A stretch of 64,000 nucleotides of DNA from positions 248,001 to 312,000 of the forward strand of contig JAMPCJ010000001.1 of assembly GCA_023666275.1 (NCBI GenBank), in the 5' to 3' direction. A model generated the notes under the pieces. The model was given only the letters and a program-made list of their open reading frames with translations. It was not told where the DNA came from and made no database searches. This document shows, in pieces, positions 1 to 7,817 of the stretch. Positions within the stretch are counted from its first letter, which is position 1; each line of letters starts with the position of its first letter. The position numbers and the translations under genes are program-made. Origin of the DNA: Treponema brennaborense. GTDB lineage: Bacteria; Spirochaetota; Spirochaetia; Treponematales; Treponemataceae.

Positions 1-229
1 CAAGTTCAATTTTCTTTGTTTCCATTTTTTTCACGCGGAAGCCGAGTTTTTTCATTGCTTTGAGTGTGCCGTCAAGTTCTGAAAGTGTCATATCGGAGCA
101 GCTTGATTTTCTTGATGCACTTTCCAAGACTGCACGGTAATCCGTATCCGTAAGCCCCAGCTGAGCCTTTGCGATATGGATTAACTGAATGAGTTTCGAT
201 CTTTCGATTTTGCCTTTCATTGTGCTCAT
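1..229 (-). CDS. GemA/Mu gp16-like regulatory protein (DUF1018), partial
   Basis: The 5' part of this leftward gene is present (about 76 codons) and the rest is cut by the window edge. The translation begins MSTMKGKIERSKLIQLI and continues through a helical stretch containing AKAQLGLTDTDYRAVL, which is typical of the GemA/gp16 family of Mu-like phages. In Mu, GemA affects host gene expression and DNA supercoiling. ATG at 229 is used; a second in-frame ATG at 220 is equally possible. It is the most distal visible early gene. In Mu the next gene is mor, so a Mor-type activator is expected just left of the window. Confidence 0.75.
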   Translation of the reverse strand, partial: MSTMKGKIERSKLIQLIHIAKAQLGLTDTDYRAVLESASRKSSCSDMTLSELDGTLKAMKKLGFRVKKMETKKIEL

Positions 230-249
230 CTCGCAAGCCTAAAAACTGC

Positions 250-294
250 CCCCTGTACCGCGTTCGGCTGTACAGCCTACGCATGATACAGGGG
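250..294. repeat. Nested inverted repeats between early genes
   Basis: CCCCTGTA (250-257) pairs with TACAGGGG (287-294). Inside lies the 12-bp palindrome GGCTGTACAGCC (266-277). The element occupies most of the gap between the RHH gene and gemA. It could be an mRNA processing or partial termination signal within the early operon. There is no U-run on either side, so it is not a canonical terminator. Confidence 0.35.
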
Positions 295-302
295 AAAGCC
301 GA

Positions 303-617
303 CTAATTTTCCGTTCCTGCCTTTTTTCGTGCGGAAACAGGATATTTCGTCATATACTGTTCCATCGCAAAAGTGGCGAAACTTTCAATGCTTCCAAACT
401 TTTTGGATTCCACATAGTCCGCAAGTTCACGGTAATTGGTAACAGGAACAAGCATCGTTTTTCTGTTGCTGTCCGGCGCGATTTCGTTCTGCACGGATTT
501 TATTGCCGCGCTTTTTACAAGCGTCGAAACCCTGCTCAAGCCTTGCGCCGCTGCCGATCGTTCTAAAGCCTCATGCTGTTCTTCTGTCACGGTAATCAAG
601 ATTTTTCTTCCACCCAT
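303..617 (-). CDS. Ribbon-helix-helix-like small phage protein
   Basis: This 104-aa early protein starts at ATG 617, 10 nt after the stop of the preceding gene, with an AGGGA-type ribosome site. The N-terminus (GRKILITVTEEQHEALE) looks like the beta strand and first helix of a ribbon-helix-helix DNA-binding fold. A second half of unknown function contains an FGSIESFATFAMEQYM helix. An upstream in-frame extension to 707 exists but would overlap the neighbouring gene, so it is rejected. The fold is inferred from pattern only; a role in early transcription or replication control is possible. Confidence 0.6.
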   Translation of the reverse strand: MGGRKILITVTEEQHEALERSAAAQGLSRVSTLVKSAAIKSVQNEIAPDSNRKTMLVPVTNYRELADYVESKKFGSIESFATFAMEQYMTKYPVSARKKAGTEN

Positions 618-627
618 TTCAAATTCC

Positions 628-816
628 CTAATCAAAAAGTTTCTGCTGAAGTCTGTCCTGCAGATTTTGTTCGCGTTCCGCAAGAATTGTGTCAACTTGC
701 TTTTCAAGCTTTTTGCACGTCGTCAGATCTGACGGCGCGCGCGTCTTGAAATACTGTATTTGTGCAAAGCGCATATATTTTACCAAGTCTGCAAATTCAT
801 CTGTCGTCATCTGCAT
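628..816 (-). CDS. Small hypothetical early phage protein
   Basis: This 62-aa, largely helical and charged protein has two stretches (FADLVKYMRFAQIQYFK and LEKQVDTILAEREQNL) with coiled-coil character. It lies between the MuB-like gene (4 nt away) and the RHH gene (10 nt away) in a tightly packed operon, which is the main reason to believe it is real. I do not recognise a family. In Mu this position holds small kil and host-takeover genes, but nothing in this sequence links it to them. Confidence 0.55.
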   Translation of the reverse strand: MQMTTDEFADLVKYMRFAQIQYFKTRAPSDLTTCKKLEKQVDTILAEREQNLQDRLQQKLFD

Positions 817-820
817 ATCC

Positions 821-1678
821 TTACAATGAATTCACGACATCTCTGTCCACTGCTTCTGCACCGAGTTCGGCGGCTTGATTCATTGCCAAGCGCGTCCAGT
901 TGTTAATGAGAAGCGGGTAGCCGACACTGTAGACCGTGCCCCGCCGAGTCTGTTTGCGAAGTTTTTCTGCAATTGCCTCACATCCGTCATCGGAGATAAT
1001 TTTCGCACGCTCCTTGCCGAGCCGCTTGAATTTGATGCCGAGATATTCCGCAATTTCTTTTCCCGTATCGAGCGGTTTTAGTTCCAAAACTTCAATGCGG
1101 CGGATAACTTCGCGGGCTTCCCAGTTCTGTGATTCGTCGAGTTTCGCTTTCATTTCCGTCTGACCGATAAGTACGATAGCGAGCAGCTTCTTGAATCCGT
1201 CTTCCAGCTCCCAGAAACGTTTTAAGTATTTGAGCGTCCAGATATTCAAGTCATGCGCTTCTTCAATCATCAGCACATGGTTATAACCTGCGCGGGAGCT
1301 GTTGGTGAGAATTCGTTCAACTTGGCGCGATTTCGCTTCAAGCGTCCGCTTCGGCTTTTCTGCCGAACAGTCCTGAATAATTGCGTCGCAGATTGCACTC
1401 GTAGAGAGCCGTGCCTTATCGATTGAACGCGGAACGATGATTTTGATTTTCTGTCCTTCTGCCTGGATTCTGTCCATGGCATAGCGGCGGATTGTCGTCT
1501 TGCCGCTGCCCGATTCTCCGAGCAGTGCGACCATGCCGCCGACTTTTGCCGTCTGGTACAGAAACTCCGCAATAAAGCGGGTTTCGTCTGTAAGATAGAC
1601 ATCATCAGCCTTTGTGACATCACCATTGAATGGGTCTTGGAAAAGCCCGAATTTTTTGTACGCTTTCAGCGTCAGCAT
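821..1678 (-). CDS. MuB-like AAA+ ATPase, transposition target protein
   Basis: This 285-aa AAA-type ATPase has Walker A GESGSGKT (residues 54-61), Walker B VLMIEEAHD (about 135-143) and a downstream sensor-like segment LLAIVLIGQTEMKAKL. This is the MuB/ExeA-like arrangement. MuB binds DNA in an ATP-dependent way, selects target DNA and stimulates the MuA transposase. It sits directly downstream of the transposase gene (18-nt gap), as A and B do in Mu. Length is close to that of MuB. The DNA-binding N-terminal HTH of Mu's own MuB is not evident, so it is closer to the ExeA-type variants. Confidence 0.85.
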   Translation of the reverse strand: MLTLKAYKKFGLFQDPFNGDVTKADDVYLTDETRFIAEFLYQTAKVGGMVALLGESGSGKTTIRRYAMDRIQAEGQKIKIIVPRSIDKARLSTSAICDAIIQDCSAEKPKRTLEAKSRQVERILTNSSRAGYNHVLMIEEAHDLNIWTLKYLKRFWELEDGFKKLLAIVLIGQTEMKAKLDESQNWEAREVIRRIEVLELKPLDTGKEIAEYLGIKFKRLGKERAKIISDDGCEAIAEKLRKQTRRGTVYSVGYPLLINNWTRLAMNQAAELGAEAVDRDVVNSL

Positions 1679-1696
1679 TTTATTCTCCTTGTGTTT

Positions 1697-3424
1697 TTAC
1701 GCCATTTTTGCGGAGGTGTTTCCGCTTTCGTATTCTGCAATCAAATCATCGACAAGCCTTGAAGGAACTCCGTCAGGGTATTCCTTCTTCAAGTTTGTAA
1801 TGAAACCTTCGGGAACATATCCTGTTCTTGCCTTGAAACGCTTTGCCGTTTCCACAGCTGAAATAAGGATATCGCGAACTTCCACAGTTCCTGCCGCAAC
1901 TTCAATTTGCTTTCCGCGCTGCGTTTTGAACCATGGATTTTCTTCGCTATGGATAAGACTGTGCGTTTTAAAGCCTTGCCCGTCCGTAGACGATGCAAAC
2001 GGAACTTTTGACTTTTCGTCCGCCGCCGCAAGTTCCGCAAGAAATTTTGCGTTCTTTTCACGAAGCGTGTCCGGCTGGCTCTTGTATTCCTGTCCGAAAA
2101 CAGGGGCGGCAATGTCAAAACCGACATCGTTGTACTCAATCGGCTTCACCTCAAAGCTTATGATTTCGTGCCGAAAATTCTCGTAGCTCACAAGCGCAAG
2201 TGCCTCTTCGCTCACGAGGATCGGCTGAATGTTCACCGTCTGTCCCGCCATAATGTCCGGCAGGGAACTGAGACTGTAGCGCATCGCGGATTTCGTTTTC
2301 GGATGTACAATACTTACAGCAAGATCACCGCCGACTTTCCGAATCTGTGTGCCCGATGTGAAAATCTGTCGGCAGATTTCCTCGTCGGGAAGCTCACGCA
2401 ACTGCTCAGGTTTTATCCTGTTCCAAAGCATTGTTCGGCTTCCGACCTTGCGTCCGCCCGCGCGGGAAAGCCGCGTATCACGACCTTCGAGTGCGTTTGC
2501 GTTGAATGCCGCGCACCATCGTTCAGCTGCTTCGTTCAGTTCTTCGATTGAGTTGACAGGTTCAAGCCTTAAAAGACTTTCAAACTGTCGCTCCACAATG
2601 TCGTTTGCTTTTTCGACCTGTCCTTTTGCTCTCGGATTACCCGGCAGGTGAGGTTTCGTTTCCACCCGCAAGGCTTTGAGCGCATTGGTGACAGGTTTTG
2701 AGATGTTGGCAGAGCCGCAGTCCCAAATCAAAAGTTCGGGCAAGCCATGGAAGTTGTACAGCGGGTCTTTCTTCTTTCCCCAAGCGTAAAGAAGAAAATC
2801 GTACATATTCACAGAGTTTTCACCCGCAGCCGCGTAATACTTCACGCAGACTGAACTTGAATAATGGTCGGTAAGCACATAGCGCCAGCACTTCAAATTT
2901 TCCCGTCCCTCAAGAAACGGTTTGTTCTTGTAGACTTCATCGTCCTTTAAGAACTTCTGCTTGCCGTTCGGAGCAAAGTACATCAGCGCGACCGAAGGGT
3001 CTGCAAAATGTACTTGGTTCGGATATTCCGTGCGCATTCTTTGGTGCGGGCTTGAATTCCCTGTTGTTTCCGTGGAAAGCGTCCGATCTGTCATCAGTTC
3101 GCGGAGTCGGCTGTTTGATACTGGAACATCAAAACCGTTTTGGATAAGGATACTTCGTGCGTTTTCTACACTCATAGTTTTTTTGCCGTTCTTTCGGACG
3201 CTGTTCTGCAAGACTGCGGCTAAAAGACTCAAAGTCTTTTCGTCAAGCGATGATTCGCCTGCATCTCTGCGTTTTTTGCGCCCGCTATCCCATCCTGCTT
3301 CTTTCAGCACAGCATAAGCTTTTGCGGCGGAAAATGCGAACATTCGGCACATTTCGGATATGACCGCGCTGCGTTCCGCCGCCGTCTTTGCCGTTTTCAT
3401 TTGCAGAACAAAATCCTCGTACAC
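1697..3424 (-). CDS. MuA-like DDE transposase
   Basis: This 575-aa transposase has a retroviral-integrase-type core. D142, D235 (LLIWDCG) and E271 (KGQVEKAND) give a DX35E spacing. A Mu-C-type beta-barrel region follows at about 320-420, then a lysine-rich C-terminal tail for MuB contact. The N-terminal ~110 residues appear to be helical DNA-binding modules. GTG at 3424 is chosen because GGAGG lies 8 nt upstream and the previous gene ends at 3427. It would bind the prophage ends and carry out replicative transposition with the adjacent MuB-like ATPase. The catalytic residues are intact, so it is probably functional. Confidence 0.9.
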   Translation of the reverse strand: MYEDFVLQMKTAKTAAERSAVISEMCRMFAFSAAKAYAVLKEAGWDSGRKKRRDAGESSLDEKTLSLLAAVLQNSVRKNGKKTMSVENARSILIQNGFDVPVSNSRLRELMTDRTLSTETTGNSSPHQRMRTEYPNQVHFADPSVALMYFAPNGKQKFLKDDEVYKNKPFLEGRENLKCWRYVLTDHYSSSVCVKYYAAAGENSVNMYDFLLYAWGKKKDPLYNFHGLPELLIWDCGSANISKPVTNALKALRVETKPHLPGNPRAKGQVEKANDIVERQFESLLRLEPVNSIEELNEAAERWCAAFNANALEGRDTRLSRAGGRKVGSRTMLWNRIKPEQLRELPDEEICRQIFTSGTQIRKVGGDLAVSIVHPKTKSAMRYSLSSLPDIMAGQTVNIQPILVSEEALALVSYENFRHEIISFEVKPIEYNDVGFDIAAPVFGQEYKSQPDTLREKNAKFLAELAAADEKSKVPFASSTDGQGFKTHSLIHSEENPWFKTQRGKQIEVAAGTVEVRDILISAVETAKRFKARTGYVPEGFITNLKKEYPDGVPSRLVDDLIAEYESGNTSAKMA

Positions 3425-3426
3425 GG

Positions 3427-4311
3427 TTATTCCTCCTTCCGTGCAGGGCGGATGTTCTCCATATCTTGAGTGAATTCGGTGTAGCTGCTGTCGAGCAGTG
3501 TGTATATGTCGCTTACTTGTTCTACTAGTCCGTCAAGTTGGTCTAAATTCACGCCGTCCACATTCTGCGCTTCGTCCACGAACTCGCGGAGACGGTTCAC
3601 GGCATCGTTTGCCGCCGCAAGTTCCCGCATCATCTTTACGCGGATACCGTCGAGCGACCGTGCCGCAAGTTCCTCTTTGGTGGGCGGCTGCCTGCCCGCG
3701 ACTTCCATTTCCAGTTCGGAGATTTTGCTTTCCTTCTTGCGGACAACTTCTTCAACGGCTTTGATTGCTTTTTCGTGGTCTTCCTGCATTTTTGCGCGTT
3801 CGCTGCGAACTTCTCGGAGTGTCTTTCTGAGTTCACGTACCGTCATTTGCGCTACATCGTCAAGATTTCCAAGTCCCTCCACTTCGCCGCCGTTCACAAG
3901 GTCTTGCGCTTGGTCGTCGTCAAGCACGGTAAGAGCGCGTAGTTTTTCTTTTCCTAATTCAACCAAATGTGCAGACGTCTGCACATTTCCGAATTTGAGT
4001 GCGGCACTCATTGCGTAACTCGCAGATCGATAAGCAAGTCCAAGCGACTCCACTGCAGCGACAAAGTTGCCGTGCTCTTCATTTGCTTTCAGAAGCAGAA
4101 GTTGTGCGCCCAGTCCCAACAGACCACTCGCCATCTGATCTTGGTACATTTTCGCTTTTTCAAGGCAGAGGTTCAGATTGTATCTCTCTCCTTCTTCAAG
4201 AAAGCGGGCGTTGATTTCCTGTTTCCGCTTTAACTTTGCTTCAGCTGAGAGAGCCACCAAGTCCATTGCCTGTGTTTCTTCGTTTCCAGTATCTAAAGGT
4301 TTTCTGCCCAT
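3427..4311 (-). CDS. Coiled-coil phage early protein (DUF3102-like)
   Basis: This 294-aa protein has an N-terminal helical domain (about 30-125) resembling the DUF3102 proteins of phages and plasmids. A long heptad-rich coiled coil (about 165-215) and a second helical region follow. The N-terminal part contains the typical LLLLKANEEHGNF segment seen in proteins thought to gauge or bind DNA during replication. It precedes the transposase gene with a 2-nt gap, so the two are translated from one message. Function is unknown; involvement in replication or early regulation is inference from position. Confidence 0.6.
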   Translation of the reverse strand: MGRKPLDTGNEETQAMDLVALSAEAKLKRKQEINARFLEEGERYNLNLCLEKAKMYQDQMASGLLGLGAQLLLLKANEEHGNFVAAVESLGLAYRSASYAMSAALKFGNVQTSAHLVELGKEKLRALTVLDDDQAQDLVNGGEVEGLGNLDDVAQMTVRELRKTLREVRSERAKMQEDHEKAIKAVEEVVRKKESKISELEMEVAGRQPPTKEELAARSLDGIRVKMMRELAAANDAVNRLREFVDEAQNVDGVNLDQLDGLVEQVSDIYTLLDSSYTEFTQDMENIRPARKEE

Positions 4312-4356
4312 AACTTTACCTCATTTTGAAATTCGCAGACGCGTGCGAATTTGGTT

Positions 4357-4662
4357 TTACTGCATCGCCGTTGTGTAGCGTTCCTCTTCTCTGGACAATT
4401 CCAGCCTTGCCTTTTGATAGCTTTTTGCTATCTGACCTGCAAGTCCTCCGAATTTAGGAGAAAGCCGCCATCGTCCTTTCTCGTTACGTTCGACCATGCC
4501 AAATCTTTCGAATACAGCAAGATCGCGGCAAGCATTCGTTGCCGTTGTTCCTACTGCTTCCGCCAAATCCTTGTTTGCCATGCCTGAAATATGGTTCTCG
4601 CTCAAGGCAAGGATTTCCGCAAGGATCCGCTCTTGGCTCGAAAGTTTTTCCATATACTTCAC
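4357..4662 (-). CDS. Winged-helix DNA-binding protein
   Basis: This small protein (101 aa from GTG 4662, or 98 aa from ATG 4653) has a winged-helix fold. SSQERILAEILALSE is helix 1, the recognition region is DLAEAVGTTATNACRDLAVF, and the wing is GMVERNEKGRWRLSP. The pattern resembles IclR/MarR-type HTH domains. The GTG start overlaps the stop of the upstream 41-codon gene (GTGA), favouring translational coupling. It is probably a regulator within the early operon. Confidence 0.65.
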   Translation of the reverse strand: MKYMEKLSSQERILAEILALSENHISGMANKDLAEAVGTTATNACRDLAVFERFGMVERNEKGRWRLSPKFGGLAGQIAKSYQKARLELSREEERYTTAMQ

Positions 4663-4784
4663 CTTACTTTCATCTGGAATGCGGCATTCTTAATCGCTAT
4701 CCCCATGCGCTGAATGCCGCTGTTGTGAATGCGCTCACCGAAATCTTTGATTTTCATACCCAACCTGTACACAAAGCCCATCAT
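4659..4784 (-). CDS. 41-aa hypothetical phage protein
   Basis: This short open frame runs from ATG 4784 (a tandem ATG lies at 4781) to TGA at 4659. It fills the gap between the DUF3164 gene and the winged-helix gene. The peptide starts MMGFVYRLGMKIKDFGERI and is basic and amphipathic. Evidence is positional: 10 nt after the upstream stop, 4-nt overlap with the next start, same strand. Mu-like phages often carry such tiny genes here. No family is recognised. Confidence 0.45.
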   Translation of the reverse strand: MMGFVYRLGMKIKDFGERIHNSGIQRMGIAIKNAAFQMKVR

Positions 4785-4794
4785 ACGCACGCCC

Positions 4795-5406
4795 TTACAG
4801 TGCTGCTACATCGAGCGGAATCTGTTTGTAACTGCCATCCTGCACACGCTCATAGAAGCGCATATAAGTTTTTGAACTGGCAACCTGCATCGACTCGGAA
4901 ATCGCATCCATTGCCTTTTTCCAAGTCGCGTCCTTAATGTTGAGGCGGCGCAAGCCCAAGACACGACTTGTCGAAACAAGTCCGCTCTTTCCCACGTTAA
5001 AAGCATCGTCCACAATTGCACGGAGATTTTCATTCGCGCCTTCGCTCCAGTTTGCAATGCATTTGTCAATCAACTGTTTTGCGACCTGCAGCTTTTCGTT
5101 GAACAAAATCGTGTCGTTCACCGCAACAATGACTTTGTACTTGCCGTCGAAACTCGTGAGTGTTACATTTCCTTTCGCCCCGCCGAATTTTCGAGAGCCG
5201 CTGTCCTTTGCCGATTCGGAAAGAAACTCCTGCACACGAACCCAAATGCTGCGTTTGAATTCAATCAGACGGTCGCGCTCTGCAAAGGTGTCTTTCATAA
5301 TCGAAGTGACGGTGTCGTGTCTCTTCATGTCGAACGGTTTGATTGCTGATACAGGAGTAAGCCGCCCCTGTGCATCTTCCAAGTACTCTTTTGATTCTTT
5401 TGCCAT
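4795..5406 (-). CDS. DUF3164 family Mu-like early protein
   Basis: This 203-aa protein has the DUF3164 pattern: an N-terminal EYLEDAQGRLTPVSAIKP motif, a central helix with RDRLIEFKRSIW, then the GNVTLTSFDGKYKV strand-rich part and a C-terminal helical segment. DUF3164 proteins are nearly always found in the early regions of Mu-like prophages, upstream of or near the transposase, but their activity is not known. The length is normal for the family. It lies 12 nt after the preceding gene in the same operon. Confidence 0.8.
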   Translation of the reverse strand: MAKESKEYLEDAQGRLTPVSAIKPFDMKRHDTVTSIMKDTFAERDRLIEFKRSIWVRVQEFLSESAKDSGSRKFGGAKGNVTLTSFDGKYKVIVAVNDTILFNEKLQVAKQLIDKCIANWSEGANENLRAIVDDAFNVGKSGLVSTSRVLGLRRLNIKDATWKKAMDAISESMQVASSKTYMRFYERVQDGSYKQIPLDVAAL

Positions 5407-5418
5407 AGTTAGTTCTCC

Positions 5419-5691
5419 TTAGTTAATTTTTTTTAAAATGTCCTGCATAAATGCAGTGGCTGAATCGCCTGCAACCATTACAGGTTTTCGATAGCCGTTC
5501 TTATAAATGATGTCAACGCAGCCGTTATGGTCGCTCCAGTCAAGCCGAAGTACATTTGTTCTTGGCGTATTGCAAAGCAAGCGTCCGAACTGCGAGCGGG
5601 TATGCTCCAGTTCTTCTTGCCACTGCAATAATCTGCGCCGCTTTTCTGCCTTAGGTTTATGAAACATCGGGTTTGAAAAATCCCATTTCAC
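5419..5691 (-). CDS. Hypothetical early phage protein
   Basis: This 90-aa basic protein has a helical N-terminal half (KAEKRRRLLQWQEELEHTRS) and a beta-rich C-terminal half ending in KKIN. Its start overlaps the stop of the XRE-type regulator gene by 4 nt, so the two are translationally coupled. I do not recognise a family. It may work with the Ner-like protein, but only the coupling supports that. Confidence 0.55.
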   Translation of the reverse strand: MKWDFSNPMFHKPKAEKRRRLLQWQEELEHTRSQFGRLLCNTPRTNVLRLDWSDHNGCVDIIYKNGYRKPVMVAGDSATAFMQDILKKIN

Positions 5692-5942
5692 GGTGCGCTC
5701 CTTTCAGTTCTTGCCAGCAAGCCGCTTAAACAAGAGATGTCCAGAATGTCACAGAGAGCGGTATAAACTTTCGACGACGAGGTTCGCCCTGCAAGTACAT
5801 TTGACACTTGCGGCTGCGAACAGCCTGCGCGTGCCGCGATATCCGTTTGGGTAATGCCTTTCAGTTTCAGTTGATAGGTAAGCCATTTGCCTTTGTTCGG
5901 ATTCAATCGTTGCAGACAAGGACTTCTTGTGGTACAATACAT
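5688..5942 (-). CDS. Ner-like XRE-family HTH regulator
   Basis: This is an 84-aa protein with a single helix-turn-helix: LKLKGITQTDIAARAGCSQP (about residues 27-46), then a recognition helix around QVSNVLAGRTSS. It is the first gene of the leftward early operon, directly after the early promoter, which is the position of ner in Mu. It is likely a Cro-like repressor that dampens early transcription during lytic growth. AAAGGAAG upstream of ATG 5942 is a good ribosome site. The 4-nt overlap with the next gene indicates coupling. Confidence 0.75.
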   Translation of the reverse strand: MYCTTRSPCLQRLNPNKGKWLTYQLKLKGITQTDIAARAGCSQPQVSNVLAGRTSSSKVYTALCDILDISCLSGLLARTERSAP

Positions 5943-5954
5943 AAAACTTCCTTT

Positions 5955-5983
5955 GCAGGGATTTTCCCTGCGGTTTGTTTTTT
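5955..5983 (+). terminator. Intrinsic terminator 1, plus-strand orientation
   Basis: GCAGGG (5955-5960), loop ATTTT, CCCTGC (5966-5971), then GG and TTTGTTTTTT. It reads as a terminator only on the plus strand. There is no plus-strand gene upstream of it, so it would stop antisense or read-through transcription before the repressor gene. Read leftward, the same hairpin lies in the 5' leader of the early mRNA, just upstream of the Ner-like gene. Confidence 0.55.
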
Positions 5984-5985
5984 CA

Positions 5986-6029
5986 GCCGAAAGAATCAGT
6001 TTTACAGAGCCTTTTCTTTCGGCTTTTTT
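5986..6029 (+). terminator. Intrinsic terminator 2, plus-strand orientation
   Basis: A perfect 10-bp stem, GCCGAAAGAA (5986-5995) with TTCTTTCGGC (6014-6023), is followed immediately by six T. It lies 2 nt after the first terminator-like hairpin, so the two form a tandem. It would shield the repressor gene from rightward transcription coming through the early region. Confidence 0.6.
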
Positions 6030-6068
6030 GTCGGCGGTAAATAAATTATTATTTGCTGCCGATAATTA

Positions 6069-6097
6069 AATATAGCCCTATTGGGCTAACAAGTCAA
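6069..6097 (-). promoter_or_regulatory. Early promoter Pe with operator in the spacer
   Basis: On the minus strand, TTGACT (6097-6092) and TATATT (6074-6069) are separated by exactly 17 bp. The predicted start is near 6062, about 120 nt upstream of the Ner-like gene. The spacer is almost entirely the palindrome at 6073-6088, so repressor bound there would block RNA polymerase. This is the only strong sigma70-type promoter seen in the divergent gap. Confidence 0.75.
6073..6088. promoter_or_regulatory. Palindromic operator for the prophage repressor
   Basis: TAGCCC-TATT-GGGCTA is a perfect inverted repeat with 6-bp arms, placed inside the spacer of the leftward early promoter and 27 bp before the repressor start codon. 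Assignment to the adjacent repressor is inference from position. A half-site-like GGGCTTAAG lies at the repressor ribosome site (around 6106). Confidence 0.65.
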
Positions 6098-6114
6098 GCA
6101 CAGAAGGGCTTAAG

Positions 6115-6879
6115 ATGTCAGAATTATCACTGTTTTTGGCTAATATTCGCAAAGAAAAAGGATTTACTCAGCAAAAAATGGCTGATTGGCTGGGAATTCC
6201 GCAGAGAACTTGGGCTAATTACGAAACAGGTCGGTCTGAACCATCGTTGAAACTTATTATAAAATTGCAAAATTATGGCTATGATATTCCAGGTTTCAAA
6301 TCAGCAAAAAAAGAGGTTCTTGAAAGAATATCAAAAGCAACAGGATTGTCAGAAGTAGATATAAAGCAACAGTGTTTTGAACAAGTGAAAGACTACTCGC
6401 CTAACACGCCGATAGATGAATTATCTTTGCCGAATTTTACAAAATCCAAAACTATTCCGTCATTGAAAACAAAACTCGGCGACGGTTCTTTTCTCGTACA
6501 AATTCTTGACCAAGGCTTATCGGCAGGAAAAGGTCAGCCTCTGCCTGATGACGATGTTCCAACTGGCTACATTGCTGTACCAAAAGAATTGAAACGCTAC
6601 GGCTCAAAACTCGCGGCACTCTATGTTGCCGGCGACAGTATGGAGCCGACTTTGCATCGCGGCGATCTTGTAGTGTGTGATAGCTGCGGCTGGGATGGTG
6701 AAGGAATCTACGCTCTTCGAATGGACGGATGCGGATATATAAAACGGCTTGCTCGAAAGCCGGGAAAGCTTGTCGTCATTTCTGATAACCCTAAATATGA
6801 AACTTGGGAAGAACCGGCAGAAAGCGAAACTGTTAGTATAATCGGACGCGTACATTACACATTGAAACATGTAGAGTGA
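6115..6879 (+). CDS. Prophage repressor (XRE HTH plus LexA/S24 domain)
   Basis: In this 254-aa protein an N-terminal XRE helix-turn-helix (about 6-60: TQQKMADWLGIPQRTWANYE) is followed by a linker and a peptidase S24 domain. The nucleophile serine is in GDSMEPT (S175) and the lysine in GYIKRL (K210). An Ala-Gly cleavage site is likely in LSAGKG (about 135-140). It should repress the divergent early promoter and be cleaved after DNA damage, as with lambda CI. This differs from Mu's own c repressor, which is not S24-type. The promoter is not obvious. AGAAGGG lies before ATG 6115. Confidence 0.9.
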   Translation: MSELSLFLANIRKEKGFTQQKMADWLGIPQRTWANYETGRSEPSLKLIIKLQNYGYDIPGFKSAKKEVLERISKATGLSEVDIKQQCFEQVKDYSPNTPIDELSLPNFTKSKTIPSLKTKLGDGSFLVQILDQGLSAGKGQPLPDDDVPTGYIAVPKELKRYGSKLAALYVAGDSMEPTLHRGDLVVCDSCGWDGEGIYALRMDGCGYIKRLARKPGKLVVISDNPKYETWEEPAESETVSIIGRVHYTLKHVE

Positions 6880-6881
6880 AT

Positions 6882-7817
6882 ATGAAAAAATATATCCTTA
6901 TATCTTTTTTAGCTGTGTTTGGTCTTCCTGTTTTCTGCGAACTTCCTAAAGTTGAAGCAAACGCGGAATCTGTTATCGTGGCATTTCAAGAGTTAACGGA
7001 TGCTTTCCTCAAGACAGGGAACACTAATCTTGATGTAGATTGGCGCAGCAAAGAACTGGAACTAAAAGCTTATTCCGACCAATTGGCATTGAATTATGAA
7101 ACTGTCCGCCGCTATGTCGAACAAATTGAACAGGCGAAAAATAAAGTCGAGGAAAGCGGAATGTTATCAAAAACGGAACTTGCCGACTTCAAAAAATCTA
7201 TGGAGAGCAATTTTTCCGTTCAATATTGGGATATAGAGCATTACGATCTGCCAGAAACCTTGCAGCCGGTATACACTGACCCGAACATAAAAATCCTAGA
7301 AAACAATGCGAAAGTACACCAATCAAACATAGAAACAGCGCAGAAACTTTTGGATGAAATGCAAACGCCATTACAAATTCAGGAAATCATCACGAAAGAA
7401 CATGCGGAATTGGAATCGCTAAAATCGGCAAAAAAGAAAAATACGAAACGAATAACCGAACTTGAAAATCACGCCATACAACTTGGACTTGCGTATGGAA
7501 CGGCAGTTGGAAACGAAAAGAAGTACAAGCAAATCATATCAGACAACACTGATAAACTGAACGCCATTCCCGTCCAAATCCAAAAATACAAGGAAGCCGC
7601 CGATTCCGAATACAAAAAAGAATTCATGCGGCAGATTGCAAATATCAACACTTGGATTGATTTCTTCAACGGCAAAAATGAAACTATCCGTCAATACCTG
7701 CAAATTTTGGACACAAAAAACGCGATGCAGACAAAACTGGATAATGTCGTTCCGATGGAAGAGGTGCGGAACTATCAGGCGCGCCTTGATGACTTTATCG
7801 AAAGTTGGAAACTGTAA
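6882..7817 (+). CDS. Exported coiled-coil protein co-transcribed with the repressor
   Basis: This 311-aa protein has a clear signal peptide (MKKYILISFLAVFGLPVFC) followed by a long, charged, alpha-helical region with coiled-coil character (about 30-300). It starts at ATG 6882, 2 nt after the repressor stop; a GTG at 6876 would overlap. Both genes are AT-richer than the late genes. Being in the repressor transcript, it should be expressed in the lysogen. A lysogenic-conversion or superinfection-exclusion role is plausible but unproven. No enzymatic motif is seen. Confidence 0.65.
   Translation: MKKYILISFLAVFGLPVFCELPKVEANAESVIVAFQELTDAFLKTGNTNLDVDWRSKELELKAYSDQLALNYETVRRYVEQIEQAKNKVEESGMLSKTELADFKKSMESNFSVQYWDIEHYDLPETLQPVYTDPNIKILENNAKVHQSNIETAQKLLDEMQTPLQIQEIITKEHAELESLKSAKKKNTKRITELENHAIQLGLAYGTAVGNEKKYKQIISDNTDKLNAIPVQIQKYKEAADSEYKKEFMRQIANINTWIDFFNGKNETIRQYLQILDTKNAMQTKLDNVVPMEEVRNYQARLDDFIESWKL

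Noticed and set aside
436-732. Plus-strand open frame of 98 codons
   Set aside because: It is the antisense shadow of two well-packed minus-strand early genes and has no ribosome site.
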